Positions 45,124 through 53,690 of a DNA stretch of 54,611 nt are shown here, in pieces. The translations under genes and the position numbers were made by a program. This stretch comes from Microbacteriaceae bacterium (lineage in GTDB: Bacteria; Actinomycetota; Actinomycetes; Actinomycetales; Microbacteriaceae), in the NCBI GenBank assembly GCA_014378715.1, contig JACMNE010000151.1, positions 1-54,611 of the forward strand, read 5' to 3'. The notes below the pieces were generated by a model, which ran no database searches, was not told the origin of the DNA, and saw only the letters and a program-made list of their open reading frames with translations. How positions within the stretch are numbered: position 1 is the stretch's first letter; every line of letters starts with the position of its first letter.

Positions 45124-46416
45124 ATGGCAAAGAAGCACATCGCAATCGCGGCAGTGGCGGTATCCGCCCTTCTGCTTGCAGGCTGTTCGAGCGGGGGCGG
45201 CGGATCGGCCGACGGGCCGCCATCGGGCGAGATCACGGTGCTGACCAACCGCACCGACCTCATCAAGTCGAAGGTCTACGACGGCTACGTGGCGGAGTTC
45301 AACAAGATCTATCCCGACGTCACCGTCAAGCTGCAGGGGATCACCGACTACGAGGGGGAGGTGACGACCCGACTCAGCACCAAGAGCTACGGTGACGTGC
45401 TCGGAATTCCGAACTCGGTCACCCCCGACCAGCTCCCGCAGTTTTTCGAGCCGCTCGGTGAGACCGCCTCGCTGAGCGACACCTACCGCTTCCTCAACGA
45501 CAAGTCCTTCGACGGCACCCAGTACGGCATGCCGACCTTCGGCAATGCCAGCGGGATCCTCTACAACAAGCGGATCTGGAAGGAAGCGGGGGTCACCACG
45601 ATCCCGACGACCCCCGAGGAGTTCATCGCGGACCTGAAGCTCATCAAGGAGAACACGGACGCGATTCCGTACTACACGAACTACAAGGACGGGTGGCCGC
45701 TCTCGTCCTGGCAGGGCGCTCAGGGATTCTCCGGCGATCCAGCTGTCGTCGCGGACCGTGACGCGTCCGACGCGCCGTGGACCGAGGACTCCGAGCAGTA
45801 CGTCACGGACTCGTTGCTCTTCGATGTCGTCCACGACGGGCTGAGCGAACCCGATCCGCTCACCACCGCGTGGGAGGGCTCCAAGACGCTCATCGCCACG
45901 GGCGAGGCCGCCTCGGCCGTGCTCGGATCCTGGGCGATCGTGCAGTTCCAGGCGGCGGCCATCGACGCCGGCGCCGACCCCGCCGACATCGGCTACATGC
46001 CGTTCCCATACCAGAAGGACGGCAAGTTCCACTCGAACATCTCCGGCGACTTCAACAACGCCGTCAATGTGAACTCGAAGAACAAGGTGGCTGCCCGCGC
46101 GTGGGTCGACTGGTTCACCGCCAAGTCGACGTTCGCAGCGGACTCCGGCGCCCTGTCGTCGCTCAAGACGGCGGCCAACCCGTCGACACTGGACGACTTC
46201 ACCGAGGCAGACGTTCAGTATGTGGAGCTCGACGCGGCGAAGAAGCCGTCCCTCGACTCGGACATCTACAACAAGGCCGAGATCGACCTGTTCGGCAGCA
46301 TCTACCGCCAGAAGCTCGTGGACATCGCCCGCGGTGCCGCCGACGGCGACAAGAAGTCGTACTTCGCCGATCTCAACAAGCGCTGGGCCGAGGCGAAGTC
46401 GGAGGTCGAGTCGTAA
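45124..46416 (+). CDS. ABC sugar-binding lipoprotein
   Basis: A 430-residue extracellular solute-binding protein (family 1). The lipoprotein signal peptide ends in LLLAGC, with a Ser/Gly linker after the Cys, so it is tethered outside the membrane. EITVLTNRTDLIKSKVYDGY and YGMPTFGNASGILYNKRIWK are typical of oligosaccharide binders, as are the aromatic residues in the second domain. ATG 45124 follows GGGAGATCACGAG. It precedes two permeases; no ATPase gene is in the window, so a shared MsmK-type ATPase encoded elsewhere is expected. The ligand is probably a manno-oligosaccharide, judged from the glycosidases. Confidence 0.92.
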   Translation: MAKKHIAIAAVAVSALLLAGCSSGGGGSADGPPSGEITVLTNRTDLIKSKVYDGYVAEFNKIYPDVTVKLQGITDYEGEVTTRLSTKSYGDVLGIPNSVTPDQLPQFFEPLGETASLSDTYRFLNDKSFDGTQYGMPTFGNASGILYNKRIWKEAGVTTIPTTPEEFIADLKLIKENTDAIPYYTNYKDGWPLSSWQGAQGFSGDPAVVADRDASDAPWTEDSEQYVTDSLLFDVVHDGLSEPDPLTTAWEGSKTLIATGEAASAVLGSWAIVQFQAAAIDAGADPADIGYMPFPYQKDGKFHSNISGDFNNAVNVNSKNKVAARAWVDWFTAKSTFAADSGALSSLKTAANPSTLDDFTEADVQYVELDAAKKPSLDSDIYNKAEIDLFGSIYRQKLVDIARGAADGDKKSYFADLNKRWAEAKSEVES

Positions 46417-46453
46417 CGAGTCGCAGCACCGATCAACCCGACGACGACGTTGA

Positions 46454-46468
46454 GGGGGGATTCCCCCC
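46454..46468 (+). promoter_or_regulatory. G6/C6 hairpin between binding protein and permeases
   Basis: GGGGGGATTCCCCCC forms a 6-bp all-GC hairpin in the 68-nt gap after the binding-protein gene. Such hairpins often protect the upstream mRNA or reduce read-through, so that the binding protein outnumbers the permeases. Confidence 0.6.
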
Positions 46469-46484
46469 GGAAGGACAGGCACTC

Positions 46485-47444
46485 ATGTCTCAAGTGACCG
46501 GTACGACCGGGGGAATCCTCCCCAGATCGGGTGCGCGCCCGGCGTCGACCAGACGCAGGGCGCGCACCCGCAAGGCGACACGCAACCGCAGGATCACGCC
46601 CTATCTGTTCCTGCTCGTGCCGCTCGCGTTCCTCGTCACGTTCACCTACGTTCCGGCGGTGAACCTGATCTGGTACAGCGTCACCGACTGGGACGGCATC
46701 GACCAGACCAAGAACGTCGTCGGTCTCGAGAACTACATCGAGATCTTCACGAGGCCCGAGATCTTCCGCGTGTTCCTGGTGAGCCTCTACTACATCGCCG
46801 CCTCGTTCCTGCAGATGGGGCTCGCCCTCTACTTCGCCACGGTCCTCAGCTTCAGCACCCGGTTCAGGAATCTCTTCAAGGGCATCCTGTTCTTCCCGAC
46901 GCTCATCAACGGTGTCGCCATCGGGCTGATGTTCCTCTTCTTCTTCCAGCCGGGGGGCACGCTCGACAGTGTCCTCAAGCTGGTCGGGGCGGAGCAGATC
47001 ACGACCCAGTGGCTCGGCAACCCCGACGTGGTCAACGCGTCTCTCGCCTCGACCTCGGTCTGGCGGTACACCGGGCTCAACTTCGTGCTCTTCCTCGGGG
47101 CGATCCAGTCGATCCCGGCCCAGCTCTACGAGGCGGCCGACCTTGACGGGGCCAGCAAGTTCCAGCAGTTCCGCTACATCATCGCGCCGGGGATCAAGCG
47201 CATCATCAGCCTCTCCTTCATCCTGGCCATCTCGGGCAGCCTCGCGGTCTTCGAGATCCCGTTCATCATGACGGGAGGCGCGAACGGCAGTTCCACCTTC
47301 GTCATCGAGACGATCCGCCGGGCGTTCACATTCCGGGAGGTCGGACTCGCCTCGGCGATGGCCGTGGTGCTCCTGATCATCGTGCTGATCGTCACGTTCG
47401 TGCAACGACGACTGGTACCAGACGACGAGGTGAACCTCACATGA
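46485..47444 (+). CDS. ABC sugar transporter permease (MalF type)
   Basis: A 319-residue permease with a very basic N-terminus (residues 20-37) and six membrane segments. The ATPase-contact loop is EAADLDGASKFQQFRYIIAP, the EAA motif of carbohydrate permeases. ATG 46485 has GGAAGGA 10 nt upstream. The second permease overlaps its end by 4 nt (ATGA). Confidence 0.93.
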   Translation: MSQVTGTTGGILPRSGARPASTRRRARTRKATRNRRITPYLFLLVPLAFLVTFTYVPAVNLIWYSVTDWDGIDQTKNVVGLENYIEIFTRPEIFRVFLVSLYYIAASFLQMGLALYFATVLSFSTRFRNLFKGILFFPTLINGVAIGLMFLFFFQPGGTLDSVLKLVGAEQITTQWLGNPDVVNASLASTSVWRYTGLNFVLFLGAIQSIPAQLYEAADLDGASKFQQFRYIIAPGIKRIISLSFILAISGSLAVFEIPFIMTGGANGSSTFVIETIRRAFTFREVGLASAMAVVLLIIVLIVTFVQRRLVPDDEVNLT

Positions 47445-48301
47445 CAACACTGACCCCACGCCCATCCCCGCACGTCGCACGAAGGCGGCTCGCAACGACC
47501 ACCAAGTACGTCACCCTCGTGGTGGCCTGCGTGGTGACCCTCCTGCCCCTGGTGGTCCTCGCGATCACCGCGCTCAAGACGAAGAAGGAGTTCGCGACCA
47601 CGGGACCGCTAGAGCTGCCGTCGAGTCCGTTCAACTTCCACAACTTCGCTATCGCGTTCACCGACGGCAACATGGCGCTCGGCTTCGCTAACACCACCTT
47701 CGTGCTCCTGCTCTCCCTGGCCGGCACGCTGCTGATCGGCTCCATGACCGCGTACGCCATCGACCGCTTCGACTTCCGGTTCAAGAAGGTCGTTGTGGCC
47801 CTCTTCCTGCTGGCGACGCTCGTGCCGGGGGTGACGACCCAGGTCGCCACCTTCCAGGTCGTCAACGGGCTCGGGCTCTACGACAGCCTGTGGGCGCTCA
47901 TCGCCCTGAACCTCGGCACAGACATCATCTCGATCTACATCTTCGTGCAGTTCATGCAGTCGATCCCGCGTGACGTCGACGAGGCGGCGATGCTCGACGG
48001 TGCCAACCGGTTCACGATCTACTGGAGGGTGATCCTGCCACTGCTCAAGCCGGCGATCGCGACCGTGATCATCATCAAGGGCATCGCGATCTACAACGAG
48101 TTCTACCAGCCGTTCCTCTACGCGCCGTCACCGGGGAACGCCATGATCTCCACTGCCCTGTTCCAGTTCAAAGGGCCGTTCGGGGCGCAGTGGGAGATCA
48201 TCTCCGCCGGCGCCCTCATCGTGATCCTGCCGACGCTCATCATCTTCCTCGTACTCCAACGATTCATCTACAACGGGTTCACCCAGGGGGCAACCAAATG
48301 A
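47441..48301 (+). CDS. ABC sugar transporter permease (MalG type)
   Basis: A 286-residue carbohydrate permease, six membrane segments, with the EAA loop DVDEAAMLDGANRFTIYWRV and the C-terminal RFIYNGFTQGATK, which is very typical of MalG-like proteins. ATG 47441 overlaps the first permease and its stop overlaps the beta-mannosidase ATG, so the import and cleavage genes are translationally linked. Confidence 0.93.
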   Translation: MTTLTPRPSPHVARRRLATTTKYVTLVVACVVTLLPLVVLAITALKTKKEFATTGPLELPSSPFNFHNFAIAFTDGNMALGFANTTFVLLLSLAGTLLIGSMTAYAIDRFDFRFKKVVVALFLLATLVPGVTTQVATFQVVNGLGLYDSLWALIALNLGTDIISIYIFVQFMQSIPRDVDEAAMLDGANRFTIYWRVILPLLKPAIATVIIIKGIAIYNEFYQPFLYAPSPGNAMISTALFQFKGPFGAQWEIISAGALIVILPTLIIFLVLQRFIYNGFTQGATK

Positions 48302-50829
48302 CCACCACCGACATCACCGCCGAGACCGGCACCGACAGCACGGCCGGCCGCGCGATGACCACCCGTCCGATCCACACCGGCTGGACCGTGCGCGTCCTGG
48401 GCGGCCCGGCTCCGCAGGAGATCGTCGGGCGCTCCCTGCCGGCCACCGTGCCCGGCAGTATCCACACCGACCTTCTCGCCGCGGGGCTCATCGCCGATCC
48501 CTATCTCGATGACAACGAGCGCTTGCAGGCGTGGATCGGCGCCTGCGACTGGGAGTACCGCACCACCTTCGAGTGGAGCGACGAGGGTTTCGACGAGGCG
48601 GAGCTCGTCTTCGAGGGCCTCGACACCGTCGCCAGGGTGGAGCTCAACGGCACAGTGATCGCCGACACCCGCAACATGCACCGCACCTATCGCGCCGGGG
48701 TGCGTTCGCTGCTGCGGGCCGGGAAGAACGAGCTCACCATCGCCTTCGAATCGCCGGTGCGCCACGCCGATCGGGAGAGCCTCGAGCAGGGCTACCGCCC
48801 GCACGTCAACCACCACCCGTACAACTCCATCCGCAAGATGGCCTGCAACTTCGGCTGGGACTGGGGACCGGACGCGGCCACCGTCGGCATCTGGCGGCCC
48901 ATCACCCTTCAGAGCTGGTCGGGGGCGCGACTCGACTCGGTGCGGCCACTGGTCTCGCTCGACGGCACGACCGGCATCGCGACCGTCCGCCTCGAGATCG
49001 CCGACGCCGCGGACGCCGCCAGTTCGGCGCTCGTCATCGTGGGCGCCGTGGGCGCCGTGGGCGCCCACCTTTCGCCGGCCGCCTCCTGCACCGTGACGTT
49101 CGCGCCGGGCGAGACCGTCGCCGAGGCGCGGATCCTCGTCGAGGACGTCGCCCTGTGGTGGCCGATCGGCCACGGCGACCAGCCCCTGTACGACCTCGAC
49201 GTTGTGCTCAGCGCGGACGATTCCGTGCTCGACTCCTGGCATGGGCGCCTCGGCTTCCGCTCGGTGCGCATCGACATCGAGCCGGACGATTCCGGCACCC
49301 CGTTCACGATCCTCGTCAACGAGCGGCCGATCTTCGTCAAGGGCGCCAACTGGATCCCCGACGACGCCTTCGTGCACCGCGTCGACCGCGCGCGCTACGA
49401 GGAGCGCATCGCGCAGGCCGCCGGGGCGAACATCAACCTCCTGCGGGTCTGGGGCGGTGGCATCTACGAGAGCGATGACTTCTACGACGTCTGCGACGAG
49501 AGGGGCATGCTCACCTGGCAGGACTTCCTCTTCGCATGCGCGGCCTACTCCGAGGAGGAGCCCATGCGGTCGGAGGTGGAGGCCGAGGCGAGGGACAACA
49601 TCGTGCGGCTGATGCCGCACCCGAGCCTGGTGATCTGGAACGGCAGCAACGAGAACATCTGGGGTTTTCAGGAGTGGGGCTGGGAGAAGCGTCTCGGTGG
49701 CCGCAGCTGGGGACTCGGCTACTACCTCGACCTGCTGCCCGCTCTGCTCGCCGAACTCGACCCCACCCGTCCCTACACCCCGAGCAGTCCCTTCTCCCCG
49801 ACCGATGAGCACTACCCGAACGACCAGGAGCACGGGTCGGTGCATCTCTGGGAGCTCTGGAATCGCGAGGACTACCCGAACTACCGCATGCACACGCCGC
49901 GGTTCGTAGGGGAGTTCGGCTGGCAGGGGCCGCCGACCTGGACGACGATGACCCGTTCGATCTCGGACTCCCCGCTCACCCCGGAGTCGCCGGGCATGCT
50001 CGTGCACCAGAAGGCGCAGGACGGCAATGTCAAGCTCATCGACGGGCTCGTGGCGCACCTGTCGCTGCCCGACGACATCGACGACTGGCACTGGGCGATG
50101 TCGCTGAATCAGGCGGTGGCCGTGCAGACCGGGATCGAGCACTTCCGGTCGCTCTCCCCGCACTGCATGGGATCGATCGTCTGGCAGCTCAACGACTGCT
50201 GGCCGGTGACCTCCTGGGCGGCCATCGACGGGGACGGGCGGCCCAAACCCCTTCTCTACGCGATCGGCCACGCCTACGCGAACCGGCTGCTCACCCTGCA
50301 GCCGCGCACTGACACTGTCATAGCCGTCGCGGGGAACGACACCGACGGGGCATGGACCGGCACGGCGATCGTGCGGCGCCTGCGGTTCGACGGCACGGAA
50401 CTGGCGCCGGCCGCTGTCGCCGTCGACGCCCCACCGCGCACCACGGCGACGATCCACGTCGACGCCCAGGTGACGACCCCCGACGACGCGGCCGACGAGC
50501 TGCTCGAAGTGACGCTCGGCGAGAAGCGCGCGCTGTGGTTCTTCGCCGAATACCGGGACTCCCGACTCGAGGCGCCGCGGCTGACCGTCGCGGCGGCCGC
50601 CGTCGCCGGTGGATACGAAGTGACGGTCACCGCCGCGAACCTCGTTCGGGACCTCGCCCTCCTGGTCGACAGGCTCGACGGCGCCGCGCGGGTCGACGAC
50701 CAGCTCGTCACCCTGCTGCCCGGGCAGAGCGTGACGTTCTCCGTCACCTCGGAGTCCGTGATCGACGACGCCGCCTGGGCCGACCCGACCGTGCTGCGCA
50801 GCGCGAATCAGCTGGTCGTGGGCCGATGA
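48298..50829 (+). CDS. Glycoside hydrolase family 2 beta-mannosidase
   Basis: An 843-residue GH2 enzyme without a signal peptide, so it acts on imported oligosaccharides. The N-terminal jelly roll includes LPATVPGSIHTDLLAAGLI and MACNFGWDWGPDAATVGIW, a beta-mannosidase-type block. The TIM barrel carries the acid/base Glu452 in WNGSNEN and the nucleophile Glu539 in FVGEFGWQG. INLLRVWGGGIYESDDFYD and IVWQLNDCWPVTSW are further marks of this subfamily. ATG 48298 overlaps the permease stop (ATGA). Its stop overlaps the next glycosidase by 4 nt. Confidence 0.93.
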   Translation: MTTTDITAETGTDSTAGRAMTTRPIHTGWTVRVLGGPAPQEIVGRSLPATVPGSIHTDLLAAGLIADPYLDDNERLQAWIGACDWEYRTTFEWSDEGFDEAELVFEGLDTVARVELNGTVIADTRNMHRTYRAGVRSLLRAGKNELTIAFESPVRHADRESLEQGYRPHVNHHPYNSIRKMACNFGWDWGPDAATVGIWRPITLQSWSGARLDSVRPLVSLDGTTGIATVRLEIADAADAASSALVIVGAVGAVGAHLSPAASCTVTFAPGETVAEARILVEDVALWWPIGHGDQPLYDLDVVLSADDSVLDSWHGRLGFRSVRIDIEPDDSGTPFTILVNERPIFVKGANWIPDDAFVHRVDRARYEERIAQAAGANINLLRVWGGGIYESDDFYDVCDERGMLTWQDFLFACAAYSEEEPMRSEVEAEARDNIVRLMPHPSLVIWNGSNENIWGFQEWGWEKRLGGRSWGLGYYLDLLPALLAELDPTRPYTPSSPFSPTDEHYPNDQEHGSVHLWELWNREDYPNYRMHTPRFVGEFGWQGPPTWTTMTRSISDSPLTPESPGMLVHQKAQDGNVKLIDGLVAHLSLPDDIDDWHWAMSLNQAVAVQTGIEHFRSLSPHCMGSIVWQLNDCWPVTSWAAIDGDGRPKPLLYAIGHAYANRLLTLQPRTDTVIAVAGNDTDGAWTGTAIVRRLRFDGTELAPAAVAVDAPPRTTATIHVDAQVTTPDDAADELLEVTLGEKRALWFFAEYRDSRLEAPRLTVAAAAVAGGYEVTVTAANLVRDLALLVDRLDGAARVDDQLVTLLPGQSVTFSVTSESVIDDAAWADPTVLRSANQLVVGR

Positions 50830-51806
50830 CCTCGGTCCTGCCGGTGGCCGCACCCGCACCCGGCGGGCCGGCTGCCGAGCAGTTCTGCGGCATGACCTGG
50901 GGCTGGACCGGGGTGCGGGGCACGTGGGCGACCGCGGAGGCCGGTCGCTCGATGGCCGCGCTCGTCGACCTCAATGTCACGTGGGTCGCAATCGCGTTCG
51001 GGGCGATCCAGGCGACGGCGCAGTCCACCGACATCCGATTTCAGAACGAGCCGACGGTGACCGACGACGAGGTGCGATGGGCGATCCGCGAGGCGAAGTC
51101 CCTGGGGATGAAAGTCTGCCTCAAGCCGGTCGTGAACGTCGCGGACGGAACCTGGCGCGCCTTCATCGGGTTCTTCGACCGGGAGGTGCCCGGCGAGCCG
51201 AGCTGGGCTGACTGGTTCTCCTCCTACACCCGCTTCATGCTGCACTACGCCCGCATTGCACAGGAGGAAGGCTGCGAGATTCTCTGCGTCGGGTGCGAGA
51301 TGGTGCAATCGGACGGGAGGGACGCCGAGTGGCGCCGGCTCATCGCGGCGGTGCGAGGCGTTTTCGGGGGCCTCGTGACCTACAACTGCGACAAGTACCA
51401 GGAGGACCGGCTGACCTGGTGGGACGCGGTCGACCTCATCTCGTCGAGTGGGTACTACCCCCTCGGCGACTGGGAGGCCCAGCTCGACCGGATCGGCTCT
51501 GTGGTGGAACGCGAGGGCAAGCCGTTCTTCTTCATGGAGTCCGGTTGCCCGAGCCGCACCGGGTCGTCCGCCCGCCCCAACGATTGGACGCTCGACGGGG
51601 TTCCCTCAGGCGCCGAGCAGGCCTCGTGGTACGAGGACGCCTTCGGGGCCTGTGCGAAACGGGAGTGGGTGCAGGGGTTCATGCTGTGGGACTGGCCGGC
51701 CCGCCTCTACGCCGTCGAGGACGCCCCGGCCAACGACGACTACTGCGTCTACGGCAAGCCGGCCGGCGACGTCGTGCGGCGGCACTACGCGGAACGCCGC
51801 CGATGA
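50826..51806 (+). CDS. Glycoside hydrolase, GH113-like beta-mannanase
   Basis: A 326-residue TIM-barrel enzyme without a signal peptide. CGMTWGWTGVRGTWATAEAG opens it; MKVCLKPVVNVADGTWRAFI lies on an early strand. Glu158 in CVGCEMVQSD and Glu238 in FFMESGCPS are in the right strands for acid/base and nucleophile; their 80-residue spacing equals that of Glu151/Glu231 known for the GH113 mannanase AaManA. The overlap with the GH2 beta-mannosidase gene supports mannan-type substrates. Being intracellular, it probably trims short manno-oligosaccharides. GH5-like or other clan GH-A families remain possible. Confidence 0.8.
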   Translation: MTSVLPVAAPAPGGPAAEQFCGMTWGWTGVRGTWATAEAGRSMAALVDLNVTWVAIAFGAIQATAQSTDIRFQNEPTVTDDEVRWAIREAKSLGMKVCLKPVVNVADGTWRAFIGFFDREVPGEPSWADWFSSYTRFMLHYARIAQEEGCEILCVGCEMVQSDGRDAEWRRLIAAVRGVFGGLVTYNCDKYQEDRLTWWDAVDLISSSGYYPLGDWEAQLDRIGSVVEREGKPFFFMESGCPSRTGSSARPNDWTLDGVPSGAEQASWYEDAFGACAKREWVQGFMLWDWPARLYAVEDAPANDDYCVYGKPAGDVVRRHYAERRR

Positions 51807-51819
51807 TGCGCCCGCCCCG

Positions 51820-53577
51820 GTGACCGCGCCGCGCACCGTCGGAGCGGATGCCACGCGGCCCGGCCGCACGCTGCTGAGTTGGCTGCGGCCGTTCCGCGGG
51901 CGCATCATCGTGTCGATGCTCGTCTTCGGCATCAAGGACAGCCCGCAGTGGGTGCTGCCGGTCATCACCGCGGCGGTGATCGACATCGTCGTGACGCGCG
52001 GGGAGCCGCAGCAGCTGCTCTGGCTGCTGCTCGTCGCCCTGCTGATCCTGGCGCAGAACTTTCCGACCAACGTCGTCTTCGTGACCCTGTACATGGGGAG
52101 TGTGCGTCAGCTCGCCGTCGACGTGCGCAACCGGCTGACCCACCAGCTGCAGGAACTCACCATCGGGTACCACGCCAGGGCGAGCTCCTCGATCATCCAG
52201 ACGAAGATCATCCGGGATGTCGAGAACATCGAGCTGATGATGCAGCAGGCCGCCCAGACGGGATTCTCGGCGTTCTTCGTGCTCGCCGGCGCGATCGTGG
52301 TCACCGCGGTGCGGGTCCCCGCCTTCGTGCCCGTCTTCTTCATCGCCGTCCCGGTCGCCGCGCTGCTCGTACGGGGGCTGCGCCACCGGTCGAATGCGCG
52401 CAACGAGCAATTCCGCCACACGGTCGAGCATCTCTCGGCGCGGGTGGGGGAGATGTCGACGCTGATGCCGATCACCCGGGCCCACGGGCTCGAGTCCGAC
52501 GCGGCCGACCGGGTCGGGCGGAGCGCGGAGGGCGTGCGCGATGCCGGCCTCAAGCTGGACCGGCTCAACGGGTCGTTCGGGGCGCTGAGCTGGATCTCGT
52601 ACCAGTCGCTGGGGGTGCTCTGCCTCACGGGAGCCGCGCTCGCCTCCCTCACCGGGTTCATCGCGATCACCCCGGGGGAGGTGGTGCTGCTGAGCACCTA
52701 CTTCACGATCCTCACCGGCAGCATCGTGGCGTTGCTGTCGCTCGCGCCTGTCATCACCCGGGGAATCGAGTCGGTGAAGTCGATCTGCGAGGTGCTCGAG
52801 GAGCCGGACGTCGAGGCCAACAGCGGCAAGTCGGTCGTCTCGTCGCTCGGCGGCGACCTGCGCTTGGAGAACGTCGGGTTCGAGCACGCGGACGGGGTGC
52901 GTCCGGTGCTCTCCGGCATCGACCTCCACGTGCGGCGAGGAGAGACGATCGCGTTCGTCGGCACGTCCGGGTCGGGCAAGTCCACGCTCCTGAACCTGGT
53001 GCTGGGGTTCCTGCGCCCCACCGAGGGGCGCATCCTCTTCGACGACCGCGATGCGGCGGAGCTGGACATGCGCACCCTGCGCGCCTTCGTGGCGGTGGTG
53101 CCCCAGGAGTCAGTGCTCTTCGAGGGCACCGTGCGCGACAACATCACCCACGGACTCGTGGGCGCCAGCGACGAGGAGGTGCGGCAGGCTCTCTCCGATG
53201 CCAACGCGACCGAGATCGTCGCCGAGATGGCTGACGGCTGGGACACGGTCGTCGGCGAGCGCGGGTCCCGGCTCTCCGGCGGCCAGCGCCAGCGGTTCGC
53301 GATCGCGAGGGCGCTGATCCGGGACCCGCGGGTACTGCTGCTCGACGAGGCGACGTCGGCGCTGGACGGGGAGTCGGAGCGCCTCGTGCAGCAGGCGCTG
53401 CAGCGGCTCATCGGCGGCCGCACCACCCTCATCGTCGCGCACCGGCTATCGACGATCCGGTCGGCCGACCGCATCGTGGTGCTCGAACACGGGCGTATCG
53501 CCGAGGTCGGGTCGCATGACGAGCTGCTCGCCCTGAACGGGCGTTACCGACGGCTGGTGGAGGCGCAGTCGCAGTGA
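51820..53577 (+). CDS. ABC transporter, fused permease and ATPase
   Basis: A 585-residue half-transporter of the exporter type. Residues 20-310 hold six membrane helices (type IV exporter fold), and 345-585 the ATPase with GTSGSGKST (Walker A), a Gln in VVPQESVLFEGTV, RLSGGQRQRFAIARAL (signature), LLLDEATSALD (Walker B) and the switch His in VAHRLST. All catalytic residues are intact. GTG 51820 is in frame 13 nt after the mannanase stop; the Shine-Dalgarno is poor, so translation may depend on coupling. As the last gene of a sugar-import operon it is unexpected. Similar exporter-type genes occur in other actinobacterial glycosidase loci, with unknown cargo. Confidence 0.9.
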   Translation: MTAPRTVGADATRPGRTLLSWLRPFRGRIIVSMLVFGIKDSPQWVLPVITAAVIDIVVTRGEPQQLLWLLLVALLILAQNFPTNVVFVTLYMGSVRQLAVDVRNRLTHQLQELTIGYHARASSSIIQTKIIRDVENIELMMQQAAQTGFSAFFVLAGAIVVTAVRVPAFVPVFFIAVPVAALLVRGLRHRSNARNEQFRHTVEHLSARVGEMSTLMPITRAHGLESDAADRVGRSAEGVRDAGLKLDRLNGSFGALSWISYQSLGVLCLTGAALASLTGFIAITPGEVVLLSTYFTILTGSIVALLSLAPVITRGIESVKSICEVLEEPDVEANSGKSVVSSLGGDLRLENVGFEHADGVRPVLSGIDLHVRRGETIAFVGTSGSGKSTLLNLVLGFLRPTEGRILFDDRDAAELDMRTLRAFVAVVPQESVLFEGTVRDNITHGLVGASDEEVRQALSDANATEIVAEMADGWDTVVGERGSRLSGGQRQRFAIARALIRDPRVLLLDEATSALDGESERLVQQALQRLIGGRTTLIVAHRLSTIRSADRIVVLEHGRIAEVGSHDELLALNGRYRRLVEAQSQ

Positions 53578-53614
53578 TCCGAGGCGCCGCCGCCGCCGTG
53601 TCATCGGGCGGGCG

Positions 53615-53620
53615 TAGCAT
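53615..53620 (+). promoter_or_regulatory. -10 element upstream of the copper-storage-like gene
   Basis: TAGCAT lies about 70 nt before ATG 53691 and would start a transcript near 53627. An in-frame ATG at 53634 would then have a 7-nt leader, but ATG 53691 has a better ribosome site. Confidence 0.4.
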
Positions 53621-53690
53621 TCCCTCCAAGCGGATGTCGCACCACAGCGCAGTCCCCTCGGCGCTCGGCCTCCGCAGATGGAGTCACACC

